From UBA4417 sp031550085 (lineage in GTDB: Bacteria > Bacteroidota > Bacteroidia > Bacteroidales > UBA4417): a DNA stretch of 64,000 nt. The notes beneath the pieces were generated by a model. The model worked only from the letters and a program-made list of their open reading frames with translations, did not search any database and was not told where the DNA came from. The translations under genes and the position numbers were made by a program. Location: NCBI GenBank assembly GCA_031550085.1, contig JAVBOY010000034.1, positions 33,671 to 97,670 on the forward strand, in the 5' to 3' direction. Numbering within the stretch: the first letter of the stretch is position 1; each line of letters begins with the position of its first letter. This document shows, one piece after another, positions 8,857 through 18,542 of this stretch.

Positions 8857-9615
8857 TTACCCTGCCAGCCATTTTTTAAATTCGGCCACCCGCGCTTTGC
8901 TTATGATAATTTTTTCGGGAACGGATATTTTTATGTTTACGGCCAGTTTATTGCCGAACCACATGGAGAGGTCGACAATGGTGTCGCGGGAAATAATATA
9001 CTGCCGGTTGGCACGGAAAAATTGCGCCGGCCGGAGCTGCTGCATCAACTCGTCCAAGGTTTCGTCAAGGTAGTATATTTTCCCGCCAGGAGTGGCTGCT
9101 TTCACCACTTGTGAATCAATATAGATACAAGCAATATCGGCTGTATCCAATGGGACAAGCTTGTCTTTTTCGGGAACCAGAAAATAGGTTTTATAGGTCG
9201 GATTTGTTTGCTTCAGGCTTGTCAACAGCTTACCGATGAGTTCGTCGTTATCATTTGCATGCGATAAATTCCGGTATTTGCCGATAGCGCGCTCCAGATC
9301 CTGGGTATTGATGGGTTTTAAAAGGTAGTCAATGCTGTTTACTTCGAATGCTTTCAAGGCATACTCGTCGTAAGCAGTTGTGAAAATGATCGGGCAAGTA
9401 ATGCGTACCTCTTCGAAAATAGCAAACGATGAACCGTCTGCCAGGTGAATATCCATAAACACCAGGTCGGGCATGGAATTTAATTGAAACCATTCCACGC
9501 TTTCGTCAATGGACTGCAACACCGAGAGGATCTCCGTTTCCGGATATACTTCTTTTATCAAAGCCTGTAAAGCCTGTGCGGCAACAACTTCGTCTTCTAT
9601 GATAAGCGCTTTCAT
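8857..9615 (-). CDS. LytTR-family response regulator
   Basis: 252 residues. The N-terminal receiver domain (1-120) has the acidic pair at the start (IIEDE), the phosphoacceptor Asp in PDLVFMDIHLADG (~55), a Thr in IIFTTAYDEYA (~83) and a Lys in YLLKPIN (~104). The C-terminal LytTR DNA-binding domain (~145-250) contains FFRANRQYIIS. It is the partner of the LytS-type kinase 32 bases upstream, and both follow the MacAB-TolC operon on the same strand, so it probably controls that efflux system or a linked envelope response. Confidence 0.93.
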   Translation of the reverse strand: MKALIIEDEVVAAQALQALIKEVYPETEILSVLQSIDESVEWFQLNSMPDLVFMDIHLADGSSFAIFEEVRITCPIIFTTAYDEYALKAFEVNSIDYLLKPINTQDLERAIGKYRNLSHANDNDELIGKLLTSLKQTNPTYKTYFLVPEKDKLVPLDTADIACIYIDSQVVKAATPGGKIYYLDETLDELMQQLRPAQFFRANRQYIISRDTIVDLSMWFGNKLAVNIKISVPEKIIISKARVAEFKKWLAG

Positions 9616-9647
9616 GGCTGATATTTTTTTAAATTCCTTGAAAAGTT

Positions 9648-10706
9648 TTATATTTTCTCAACCAGCGGAATGACAACCTCAAACCGCTCGTCGTTTTTAT
9701 TGACGAGAATTTCTTTCTTCCACATCAACCGGTAACGCTCGACCAGATTGGCCAAACCGATCCCCTCCCCGCTTTCCATTTCTTTTTTCGGCTGAATGGG
9801 ATTTGAAACACTCATGGTAGCATTTTCACGACTTGCTATCGTGATCGTTAAGGGTTGCTTGTTACTTACCACATTATGTTTGATCGCGTTCTCCACCAAT
9901 GTTTGCAAGCTGAGTGGGATAACCAGGTAGGAAAAATATTTCTCGTCAATCAGTTGCATGAATTGCAGGCTGTCGCCATAGCGTATTTGCATTAAATGGC
10001 AATAAGCCTGGGTGAATTTCAGTTCTTCTTCCAGTGTGATTACTTCCTTATTTTGCAAAGTGTACCGGAAAACATACGATAACTGCTGGACATAGTCCTG
10101 CGCTTTTCCGGTATCGATTTTTATCAGTGAATTCAACGTATTGAGTGAATTGAACAGGAAATGCGGGTCCACTTGATTTTTCAATGCCAAAAAACGGGTA
10201 CGCATGTTCTCCGCTTGTAAACTTTCGTTTTCCAAAGCCGTATGCCGTTGTTTTTCCGAGAAGAAAATAACCAAAGAAGAAAGCATTACCACGACAGCTA
10301 TGAAAGAATCGCGAAACATCCCACCACGGATGAATTTGGCGGGATTCGGACGTGGGCCGAACTCCTGAAAATGTATTTGGATGCTCGAAAAAATATAACT
10401 TAAGACAGCCATACAAACCAAAGTAGCCAAGATGATATATAGCGTATTTTGTACGGTAAGCCGGTTGTTTTTTTTCAAAAAACGGAAGTTCACTAAATAG
10501 AGAAGGAAAGCCATAAGGAAGTTGAAAAGCACATGCATCAACATGATGTTTGTTCTCAAGGTCAGTTTGGCTGGCGCTCCTGCTTCCGGTGGAATAACCG
10601 CATCGCGTCCGTAAAAGAACATAATGAGGAATAACAAATTCATCAACAGGCTGATACCCAATGCCAGAAATAATGCGGTTTTATAGCTAAGCGATGATTT
10701 TTTCAT
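9648..10706 (-). CDS. LytS-type sensor histidine kinase
   Basis: 352 residues. Four membrane helices (~12-33, 52-73, 86-106, 134-150) are followed by the His_kinase domain of the LytS/YehU class: KNQVDPHFLFNSLNTL carries the phosphorylated His (~181). The ATPase module has an N-box (LVENAIKHNV, ~270) and a Gly-rich G-box (GEGIGLANL, ~318). There is no extracytoplasmic sensor domain, so it may sense the membrane or the adjacent transporter. It sits between the MacB permease gene and the LytTR regulator; partner assignment is by position. Confidence 0.92.
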   Translation of the reverse strand: MKKSSLSYKTALFLALGISLLMNLLFLIMFFYGRDAVIPPEAGAPAKLTLRTNIMLMHVLFNFLMAFLLYLVNFRFLKKNNRLTVQNTLYIILATLVCMAVLSYIFSSIQIHFQEFGPRPNPAKFIRGGMFRDSFIAVVVMLSSLVIFFSEKQRHTALENESLQAENMRTRFLALKNQVDPHFLFNSLNTLNSLIKIDTGKAQDYVQQLSYVFRYTLQNKEVITLEEELKFTQAYCHLMQIRYGDSLQFMQLIDEKYFSYLVIPLSLQTLVENAIKHNVVSNKQPLTITIASRENATMSVSNPIQPKKEMESGEGIGLANLVERYRLMWKKEILVNKNDERFEVVIPLVEKI

Positions 10707-10810
10707 TTTTCAAATATATAAAAATTTACACACCGGTAGCAGGAATTGGATCGATACACCTGGAGTTTCCCTGCGCTCTGCTCCGGCACCAGCTACCTGT
10801 GAGTGGAGCA

Positions 10811-12031
10811 TTATTCATAACGCAAAGCATTTATCGGATCAAGAGCAGCCGCTTTCTTGGCCGGATACCAGCCGAAAAAGATGCCGGTGGCGGCACAAAC
10901 CAAAAATGATATAACGACTGCTTGTATGCTCACGATATAAGGCCAATGCAAGGCACTGGAAGCCACGTATGAGAGGCCTAACCCAAGCAGGATACCAATT
11001 ATTCCGCCGATAAGGCTCAGGATCATGCTTTCGCATAAAAATTGCAGGAGAATGTCGCGGTTATGGGCACCGATGGACATACGCAAACCGATTTCTTTCG
11101 TACGTTCCGTAACGGTTACATACATGATATTCATGATGCCGATGCCCCCCACGACTAAGGAAATAGAAGCAATAGCAGCCAGCAATACCGTGAGGAAACC
11201 ACTGATAGAATTCATCATTTGCAGGATTTCCTGCTGCGAACGTACCTGAAAATCGTTTTCCTGCCCGGTTGTTATTTTATGTTGCTCCCGAAGAATGCTG
11301 GTGATATCGTCAATCGCCAGATTGGCTACATCCTCGGAAGCAGCCGAAGCCATAATCATGTGAATATACGTAACGGCCAATATCCGTTTTTGTACCGTGC
11401 TGTAAGGAGCGATCACGATGTCGTCCTGGTCTTGCCCCATTTGGTTTTGCCCTTTAGGAACCAACACCCCGATCACCTTGAACGGAATTTTACCGAAGCG
11501 GATGGTTTGCCCTACGGGATTTTCCCCATTGGGAAACAGGTTATCGACTACCGTCTGCCCCAACAGGCAGACTTTTGCCGCACTCCGTACGTCTTCTGCG
11601 GTAAAATTGCTTCCGGAAGCGACTTCATATTTGCGGATGTTCAAAAAGCTTTCATTACCGCCTTGTATGCTGCCCGGCCAGTTGTTCGAGCCGTTCACCA
11701 ACTGGCCTCCGGCATTTACCATTGGAGATGCTTCTACAATGTATGAAGTATTTTTCAGGATGGCTTGCACATCGCTTTCGGTAAGGGTCTGTACATTACC
11801 GGAACCGATGCTGACGCCCCCTTGCTGTTGATTGGAACGCATCACCATGATCAGGTTGGTTCCCATGGTCGAAATTTGCTGATTGATGCTTTTCGACGAA
11901 CTCTGACCCAAGCTTACCATGGCAATAACCGATGCAATGCCGATGATGATGCCCAGCATGGTAAGCAAAGCCCTTCCTTTATTTCGCAGTAATGCACGGT
12001 AAGCTATTTTTAAAAGATTGAATATATTCAT
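10811..12031 (-). CDS. macB: MacB-type ABC transporter permease
   Basis: 406 residues. N-terminal membrane helix (~19-40), a large periplasmic MacB_PCD domain (~45-240, e.g. IMVMRSNQQQGGVSIGSG), then three helices in the FtsX-like domain (~283-305, 330-355, 368-392) with the usual GGIGIMNIMYVTVTERTKEIGLR (~295-317). It is a mechanotransmission permease: cytoplasmic ATP hydrolysis drives substrate from the periplasm through the MacA-TolC conduit. The ATPase is a separate gene upstream, as is usual in Bacteroidota, instead of the fused E. coli MacB. Substrate unknown. Confidence 0.92.
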   Translation of the reverse strand: MNIFNLLKIAYRALLRNKGRALLTMLGIIIGIASVIAMVSLGQSSSKSINQQISTMGTNLIMVMRSNQQQGGVSIGSGNVQTLTESDVQAILKNTSYIVEASPMVNAGGQLVNGSNNWPGSIQGGNESFLNIRKYEVASGSNFTAEDVRSAAKVCLLGQTVVDNLFPNGENPVGQTIRFGKIPFKVIGVLVPKGQNQMGQDQDDIVIAPYSTVQKRILAVTYIHMIMASAASEDVANLAIDDITSILREQHKITTGQENDFQVRSQQEILQMMNSISGFLTVLLAAIASISLVVGGIGIMNIMYVTVTERTKEIGLRMSIGAHNRDILLQFLCESMILSLIGGIIGILLGLGLSYVASSALHWPYIVSIQAVVISFLVCAATGIFFGWYPAKKAAALDPINALRYE

Positions 12032-12112
12032 AATACCAATTTGCTGCTTTTTAATTCATTACTAATCAAGCCCCTGGAATCTTATTTTTCCGGATTTGCT
12101 TTTGAGTCCATT

Positions 12113-12853
12113 TTAATAATCCGTGTCTATCGGTAACAATTCCAGCGCCGCTTTGGCTGACTTGGGTTGCACGATATCATTCTTTACAATATGTCCGTCG
12201 CGTAATTGAATGGTACGTTTGGTAAAAGCAGCGATATCCGGTTCGTGTGTCACGAAAGCGACCGTTTTTCCCTTTACATTCAATTCCTGGAACAGACTCA
12301 TGATTTCGTAAGATGTTCTTGTGTCGAGATTTCCCGTGGCTTCGTCGGCCAGAAGAATTACCGGGTCGTTGACCAGCGCCCGGGCAATCGCCACACGTTG
12401 TTGTTGACCGCCCGACAATTGGTTGGGCATGTGGTTCATGCGATCTTGCAATCCAACCTGTTCCAGTGCGTGCAATGCACGTTCCTTTCGTTCTCTGGCT
12501 GATATGGTATTGTTGTATAACAAAGGTAGTTCTGTATTCTCCAAGGCCGATGTACGTGCTAACAGGTTGTAAGACTGGAAAACAAAACCTATTTTACGGT
12601 TCCGTAAGGTCGACAATTCATCTTTGCTGTGTTGGCTCATGGCAATGCCGTCGATCAGGTATTCGCCGGACGTGGGACGGTCAAGGCAGCCCAAAATATT
12701 CAGCAGCGTGGATTTCCCGCTTCCGCTGGATCCCATAATGCTCACAAATTCTCCTTCGTCAACGGCAAACGATATGCCTTTTAATGCATGGACCTGTTCG
12801 CTTCCTACCTGGAATGTCCGCCGTAGCTCGTTTATTTCAATGATTTTTCCCAT
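12113..12853 (-). CDS. macB: MacB-type ABC transporter ATPase
   Basis: 246 residues. Walker A GSSGSGKST (~42-50), Q-loop VFQSYNLL (~92), ABC signature LSGGQQQRVAIARAL (~144-158), Walker B ILLADEATGNLD (~164-175) and H-loop VTHEPDIA (~199). The TGNLDT ending of the Walker B region is typical of the LolD/MacB subclass. It pairs with the permease 81 bases downstream. The last ~25 residues are a tail beyond the ABC core. Confidence 0.95.
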   Translation of the reverse strand: MGKIIEINELRRTFQVGSEQVHALKGISFAVDEGEFVSIMGSSGSGKSTLLNILGCLDRPTSGEYLIDGIAMSQHSKDELSTLRNRKIGFVFQSYNLLARTSALENTELPLLYNNTISARERKERALHALEQVGLQDRMNHMPNQLSGGQQQRVAIARALVNDPVILLADEATGNLDTRTSYEIMSLFQELNVKGKTVAFVTHEPDIAAFTKRTIQLRDGHIVKNDIVQPKSAKAALELLPIDTDY

Positions 12854-12986
12854 GATTTGCTAATTTGTTAATGCGTCAATAGATACAATGAAAAGTCGGT
12901 TGAACCGTATTCTCTCCCTCGATAAATGAACGTTTCATCCCACAGCATTTTCTTTGATCCTTATTTAACCTTTATGCGTTACCGGA

Positions 12987-14153
12987 TTATTTTCTGTTGC
13001 CTCCCGGCCGTTGCGGCATCAGGGGATTTTTAGCAGCATCTTGTTTTTTGACAGGTTCGCGCGATGCAGATAAAATAACGGCCTCTCCTTCGTGCAGCCC
13101 TTCCTTTACGATGACATGTACCCCGTCGCTCAGGCCGGTTTTAATGCTGCGGTATTCCAATCCTTGTGCGGTTTGCAACCACACGCCTTTTGAGTGAGAG
13201 TTCGAGTCACCATTGTTTGTTGTTTGTTTTCCCAGCATTTCCGAAGTGGGTTTGAAATTCAACGCTTCGGTTACGACAACCAATCCTTCTTCTTTTTGAG
13301 TAACCACCGTTACACTGGCGGTCATGCCCGGAAACAATTTTTCTTCGGGGTTCGGCGCTTCGATGATCACGGTGTAGGTAACCACATTGCTGGTGACAAC
13401 CGGTTGCAAGCGGATTTGATGCACAGTGCCTTCAAACGTGTCGTCGGGATAAGAATCCACCGTAAACGTTACATGCTGTCCCACACGCACTTGTCCGATA
13501 TCGGCCTCGTCTACATTGGCTTCGACCTGCATTTTGGTCAAGTCATTCGCAATGGTAAACAAAGTAGGCGTGTTGAACGAAGCAGCTACGGTTTGCCCTT
13601 GGTCTACCGCCCGGTTCAGGATCACCCCGTTGATCGGTGAATAAATTTCAGCATAGCTCAAATTAACCTCTGCCTGATGTAGGTTTGCTTTGGCATTCGC
13701 TACGCTGGTTCTTGACTGGGCCAATGTATTCACCGCTTGTTCATACGAAGCCTGCGTGGCAGCTTTTGCATCATAGAGTTGTTTGACGCGGTCATAGTTC
13801 TGTTGGGAATAGGTCAAGTCGCTTTCGGCGCTTAGTAAGCTGGCTTTAGCTTGTGTTACTTTTTCCGACAGGGTCGATTTATCCAGTTCGGCTAGCAATT
13901 GGCCTTTTTTGACTTGCGAATTAAAATCGACATAAATTTTTTCAATCACGCCCGACACCTGAGTACCCACGTCAACCTTATCGACCGGCTGCACATAACC
14001 GGTAGCCGTAACCACAGCTTGTACCGTTTCCTTTTCTACTGTCAGCGTATTGAAGTGTGTTTCTTTTTTGCCGGTGCTCATCAATAGAAAGGCTGCAACA
14101 GCAGCAACCACCACTACTACAATGCTCCAAATAAAGATTTTTCTCTTTTTCAT
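12987..14153 (-). CDS. MacA/HlyD-type periplasmic adaptor of the efflux pump
   Basis: 388 residues. N-terminal membrane anchor (~7-25), lipoyl-like half-motifs (VQAVVTATGYVQPVDKVDVGTQVSG, ~45), a long alpha-helical hairpin (~95-165, heptad-like Ala/Gln pattern) that docks with TolC, a second lipoyl half (YSPINGVILNRAVDQGQTV, ~167), a beta-barrel domain (~205-300) and a membrane-proximal domain. It links the MacB permease to the TolC-type channel encoded just upstream. Confidence 0.93.
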   Translation of the reverse strand: MKKRKIFIWSIVVVVVAAVAAFLLMSTGKKETHFNTLTVEKETVQAVVTATGYVQPVDKVDVGTQVSGVIEKIYVDFNSQVKKGQLLAELDKSTLSEKVTQAKASLLSAESDLTYSQQNYDRVKQLYDAKAATQASYEQAVNTLAQSRTSVANAKANLHQAEVNLSYAEIYSPINGVILNRAVDQGQTVAASFNTPTLFTIANDLTKMQVEANVDEADIGQVRVGQHVTFTVDSYPDDTFEGTVHQIRLQPVVTSNVVTYTVIIEAPNPEEKLFPGMTASVTVVTQKEEGLVVVTEALNFKPTSEMLGKQTTNNGDSNSHSKGVWLQTAQGLEYRSIKTGLSDGVHVIVKEGLHEGEAVILSASREPVKKQDAAKNPLMPQRPGGNRK

Positions 14154-14234
14154 ATTCCTTGAGTTTTAAACTTGTTTCCGTTTTACTGTTTTAATTTAAT
14201 ATCGTTAAAAAATGAATTACTTGATTTTGAAACC

Positions 14235-15536
14235 TCACATGCTTATGGGAATCCCCATGTATACATCCAGGATTTTCCGTTTCAGCATAAATCCGTATTT
14301 ACTCTGGATATAATCGTTCAAAGCGCTGATGTAGTTGTTTTGTTGTTGCAGCAAGTCCACCGCTGTGATGGAGCCGGCATTGAATTGCACGCTATAAGCT
14401 TCGAATGTTTTTAAATAGGCATTTTGCAGGATGGTGGTAGTCTGGTATTTGTTAAAGGCAGATACCACATCCTGATATTCGGTTGTCACATTCTGCAAAA
14501 CATCCAATTCGGTTTGTTTCTTATTCAGCTCAGCTTGTTGAAGGGCGATCCGGCTTTGCGTTACTTGAGCCTTCGTCCGGTTGTTGTTAAATATCGGAAC
14601 GCTCAACCTCACCCCTACCTGTTCATTCCGATGATCCGATAATTGTGTGCCGAAATTGGAATAATCGTTTGTTTGGCCTGTCCCGACACTACCATATAAA
14701 CTCACGGTCGGATAATAGCCCGACCGGGCCAATTTTACGCTGTTCGTCGCAATGTCCACATCATACTGGCTGATTTTCAAATCAGGCAACGTAGCCAGGG
14801 TTCGTTCCATCACATGATCCATTTGCGGCATAACCGACATTCTTACCAAAGCCGAGGTATCGGGGTAAATGATTTGCAGTTGCACATCGGGGCGCATGGA
14901 TAGCAGGCTCTTCAGTGTCAGCAAGCTTTTTTCACGGGCAATCCGTGTATCCGTAATGTTGTTTTTGTCGTTGGCGTATTGCGCTTCCAACAACAGATAA
15001 TCACTTTCCAGGATCGTACCCGCGCGGTATTGCTCTTTCCCCTGCTTCACTTGTTCTTCGCTGGATTTCACCACGGCATCCTGATATTTCAATAATTCTT
15101 CGTTGCCGAGGACCGCCAGGAAGGCTTGTAAAATTTGTATGGTTAACTGGTTGTCATATTGTGACGTTTGATAGGACGATTGTTCCGTTTTCAGCTTGCT
15201 TTGTTCAATGGTGTTCCGGATGCTGCCGCCTTGATATACCGGAAGCTCGGTATTTAACCCGTAAGTCCCATTCCAGGATGCCGAATTGCTTTTGCTGTTC
15301 GTGAAACTCTCATTCAACGAGGCATTAAGACTGGGCAAACGTTCCATTTTGGATTGCTGATAGGCGCTTTCCTGCGCGTCTTCCGACAATTTCATCGATT
15401 GGCGGTTGTAGCTGTTTCCCATCGCATAGTTTAAACAATCCTCCAGCGTAAAACGGTGAGCTGTCGAAGTTCCCTGTGCGGTAACCATTCCCAGGCTCAG
15501 AAGGCTTGCAATAAAAAAGAAGAATAACCTTTTCAT
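14235..15536 (-). CDS. TolC-family outer-membrane efflux channel
   Basis: 433 residues from the Met that begins a signal peptide (MKRLFFFFIASLLSLGMVTAQ); the frame is open 16 codons further upstream but that would place a charged stretch before the signal. The mature protein has the two internally repeated coiled-coil halves of OEP/TolC proteins (LEDCLNYAMGNSYNRQSMKLSEDAQESAY-type repeats; second half LATLPDLKISQYDVDIATNSVKLARSGYYP). First gene of the tolC-macA-macB-macB operon, so it is the outer-membrane exit duct. Confidence 0.92.
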   Translation of the reverse strand: MKRLFFFFIASLLSLGMVTAQGTSTAHRFTLEDCLNYAMGNSYNRQSMKLSEDAQESAYQQSKMERLPSLNASLNESFTNSKSNSASWNGTYGLNTELPVYQGGSIRNTIEQSKLKTEQSSYQTSQYDNQLTIQILQAFLAVLGNEELLKYQDAVVKSSEEQVKQGKEQYRAGTILESDYLLLEAQYANDKNNITDTRIAREKSLLTLKSLLSMRPDVQLQIIYPDTSALVRMSVMPQMDHVMERTLATLPDLKISQYDVDIATNSVKLARSGYYPTVSLYGSVGTGQTNDYSNFGTQLSDHRNEQVGVRLSVPIFNNNRTKAQVTQSRIALQQAELNKKQTELDVLQNVTTEYQDVVSAFNKYQTTTILQNAYLKTFEAYSVQFNAGSITAVDLLQQQNNYISALNDYIQSKYGFMLKRKILDVYMGIPISM

Positions 15537-15672
15537 ACTTTCTGTTTTTTTCTGTTTTTTTGACTCTGCGAAAGTAGATTCCAAAAATATTTTTCAGATT
15601 ACGATTTCCGGTGAAGCGGGAAAAAAGAAGGTTGAAGCGGAAAAAACAGAGATGAATCGTTGGTTTAAAAAT

Positions 15673-15707
15673 AATCTTATCTCTTATCAGTAAGATCAGA
15701 TAAGATT
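15673..15707. promoter_or_regulatory. long inverted repeat upstream of the efflux operon
   Basis: AATCTTATCT (15673-15682) and AGATAAGATT (15698-15707) form a perfect 10-base inverted repeat around a spacer that itself contains CTTA-TCAG-TAAG. It lies ~137 bases upstream of the tolC start. LytTR proteins usually bind direct repeats, so it may be the site of another regulator. The rest of the gap (15537-15838) holds a -7-like TACTTTCG on the minus strand (15569-15576) and nothing else I can name. Confidence 0.45.
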
Positions 15708-15838
15708 TATCCGTCATAGTTTGTTTTGAGCAGAAAATAAATAAATCATTAGAACGTTTTTCAGGACAAGCGATTCACTATATCCTGTTTTTTTATTTTT
15801 CACACACATAAGGTTTTTGCAATAAAATTATTAGCCGT

Positions 15839-16222
15839 ATGGAAACGACCTTAGAAAAAAGAAAATTCAAAACATACAGAAAAAGTATCCACATCATTTA
15901 TGTTGCATTATCATCATATTACCTGTTAGAAATAATTGTTTTCATTTTTTACAGAATATGGTTTTATTGTGAATTAGGGCAACCTTTGGAATATGGTAAT
16001 ATCCCTCAGTCAGCACCAAATAGTTTTAGGATTGTAAAAAGTCTTTTATCTCGTGGTTTTTTCATTTCATTATTATTTGCAATACCCTACTTATATGTTA
16101 TCGTAAGTAAAATTGTAACGAAAGATTTCAAAAAGAAGGACGGTATTCTCTTGGCAATCGTAACCCTATTGTATTTTCTGTTTTTGCAATTCGATTTTGG
16201 AGCAACCTGGCTATTGTGGTAG
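15839..16222 (+). CDS. small integral membrane protein, unknown function
   Basis: 127 residues with three hydrophobic segments (~18-40, 70-88, 103-122) between basic loops. No family recognised. The reading frame is AT-rich and uses A/T-ending codons more than its neighbours, suggesting an acquired orphan. The 296-base gap downstream (16223-16518) shows only AT-rich sequence and a weak CATCTTTG -7-like site near 16393 that could serve htpG. Confidence 0.5.
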   Translation: METTLEKRKFKTYRKSIHIIYVALSSYYLLEIIVFIFYRIWFYCELGQPLEYGNIPQSAPNSFRIVKSLLSRGFFISLLFAIPYLYVIVSKIVTKDFKKKDGILLAIVTLLYFLFLQFDFGATWLLW

Positions 16223-16518
16223 ATTGTGAAAAATCAATGAGTAGTTTTTCATGCAAAAGTTATTATTTTCTCAAAACGCCTTTTGAACGAGCTGATTTTT
16301 AATCATTTTTACAAGCCCCTGTAAAAAAAGTCCCCCTTTACAAAAGGCTTTGATAATTTCGATTTTTCGGATATTCTAATCTTATTAGTTTCCCATCTTT
16401 GCAATTTTGGCACACATCGGATTCCTTTTTTCGGACAAAAAGTACATTTCCTAAAATGGCATACGATTTGAGCCGCTATAAAATCATTTTCTAGTGTAAA
16501 CCATCAAATTTTCTGACT

Positions 16519-18417
16519 ATGCAAACCGGAAAAATAAACGTACAAACCGAGAACATTTTCCCCATTATCAAAAAATTCCTGTATTCCGACCACGAAATTT
16601 TTCTCCGTGAATTGATTTCGAATGCCGTCGATGCAACCACCAAACTCAAGTCGCTGGTATCGCTGGGCAAAGCCAAAACGGAACTGGGCGATCTAACCAT
16701 TGAAGTTTCGGTGGATAAGGAAAAGAAAACGCTGTCCGTCAAAGATTGCGGTATCGGAATGACCGCCGAAGAAGTGGAAAAATATATCAACCAGATCGCA
16801 TTTTCGGGTGCTACGGAGTTTTTACAAAAATATAAAGGCAAAACCGAAGTGGAGCAAGCCGGGCTGATCGGGCATTTTGGCCTGGGATTTTATTCTTCGT
16901 TTATGGTGGCCCAAAAAGTGGATATTTTTTCAAAATCTTTTCAAGATAGTCCCGCCGTGCACTGGCAATGCGACGGCTCTCCCGAATATACCCTGGACGA
17001 TTGCGACAAAACAGAGCGGGGAACCGAGATTGTGCTTCATTTGGACGACGAGTCGGCGGAATTCCTGGAGGAACACCGCATATTAGAATTGTTACGGAAA
17101 TATTGCCGCTTCCTGCCCGTTCCTATCCGTTTCGGCAATGAAAAAATTTGGGAAACCAGCGAAACAGAGAAAGACGACAAAGGGGAACCCAGACAAGTAC
17201 AAGTGGAAAAACCACGGATAATCAACAATCCCAACCCCTTATGGAAGCAAAAGCCGTCGGAACTGAAAACCGAAGATTACAACCGCTTTTACCACGAGTT
17301 GTACCCGATGAATTTCGAAGAGCCACTCTTCCACATCCACCTCAATGTGGACTATCCGTTCAACCTGACGGGAATTCTGTATTTTCCGAAAGTAAAACGG
17401 AATTATGAAGTGCAGCGCGACAAAATCCAGTTGTACTGCAATCAGGTTTTTGTGACCGACTCGGTCGAAGGCATTGTTCCCGACTTTTTAATGCTGTTAC
17501 ACGGCGTTTTGGATTCGCCGGATATTCCGCTGAACGTATCGCGCAGTTATTTGCAAAGCGACCAAAATGTGAAACGGATTTCAAGCCACATCATGAAAAA
17601 AGTGGCGGACAAGCTGGAAGAAATTTTTAACCAGAACCGCGAAGATTTCAAGAAAAAATGGGACGACATCAAATTGTTTATCGAATACGGCATGATTTCA
17701 GAACCCAAATTCTTTGAACGCGCCGAAAAATTTTGTTTGTTAAAAAATTCCGACAACCAATATTTTACGCTGGATGAATATAAAAATAAAATCGCTCCTG
17801 TGCAAACGGACAAGGACGGGAACTTGGTTTATATTTACGCCCAAGATCTTGAAAACCAACATGCTTTTGTAAAAGCAGCCAAAGAGCGCGGCTATGATGT
17901 GTTGCTGCTGAACTCCCCGGTCGACAATCATTTTATCAATGCGTTGGAACAAAAATTCGAGAAATCACGCTTTACCCGGGTCGATGCGGATGTGTTGGAC
18001 AAATTGGTTCCCCAAGCCGATGCGCTGCCCTCGAAACTTAGCGAAGAACAGCAGAACAGCCTGAAGCCGGTTTTTGAAGCGTTGGTCGATCCAAAACGCT
18101 TTCATATTCAATTCGAAAGCCTCAGCGAAACCGATTTGCCCGTATTGATTACGCAGCCCGAATTTATGCGCCGCATGAAAGAAATGGCCGCGATGGGCGG
18201 CGACGGATTCGGATTTATGGGCGAATTGCCCGATTCGTTCCAGTTGGTGGTCAATTCAAACCATCCGTTGGTGGGGAAACTGGCGGACGAAACGGATGAG
18301 GAGGCTAAAAAACAACTTTCGCGCCAACTGATCGATCTGGCCATGCTTTCGCAAAACTTGTTGAGCGGTGAAGCATTAACCGATTTTATCAAACGGAGCG
18401 TGAGTATTTTGAAATAA
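16519..18417 (+). CDS. htpG: chaperone HtpG (bacterial Hsp90)
   Basis: 632 residues, full length. The N-terminal GHKL ATPase domain has the Hsp90 signatures SDHEIFLRELISNAVDA (~23-40), DCGIGMT (~76) and IGHFGLGFYSSF (~117). The middle domain carries the catalytic-loop region with SRSYLQSD (~336), and the C-terminal dimerisation domain ends without an MEEVD tail, as in bacteria. Cytoplasmic, ATP-dependent folding and remodelling of client proteins, usually with DnaK. Single gene; it converges on hydA with 125 bases between. Confidence 0.97.
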   Translation: MQTGKINVQTENIFPIIKKFLYSDHEIFLRELISNAVDATTKLKSLVSLGKAKTELGDLTIEVSVDKEKKTLSVKDCGIGMTAEEVEKYINQIAFSGATEFLQKYKGKTEVEQAGLIGHFGLGFYSSFMVAQKVDIFSKSFQDSPAVHWQCDGSPEYTLDDCDKTERGTEIVLHLDDESAEFLEEHRILELLRKYCRFLPVPIRFGNEKIWETSETEKDDKGEPRQVQVEKPRIINNPNPLWKQKPSELKTEDYNRFYHELYPMNFEEPLFHIHLNVDYPFNLTGILYFPKVKRNYEVQRDKIQLYCNQVFVTDSVEGIVPDFLMLLHGVLDSPDIPLNVSRSYLQSDQNVKRISSHIMKKVADKLEEIFNQNREDFKKKWDDIKLFIEYGMISEPKFFERAEKFCLLKNSDNQYFTLDEYKNKIAPVQTDKDGNLVYIYAQDLENQHAFVKAAKERGYDVLLLNSPVDNHFINALEQKFEKSRFTRVDADVLDKLVPQADALPSKLSEEQQNSLKPVFEALVDPKRFHIQFESLSETDLPVLITQPEFMRRMKEMAAMGGDGFGFMGELPDSFQLVVNSNHPLVGKLADETDEEAKKQLSRQLIDLAMLSQNLLSGEALTDFIKRSVSILK

Positions 18418-18542
18418 ATTTCGAAACTTTTTTGTTTGTATTTTCAAGCGAATGCCAAGAAATTTGAAAAAAGGAAGGAAGCCCTGATTTTTATTTATCC
18501 TTATTCTTAAAATCCCTGCTCCCTCTCACTCTTCACCCTGTT

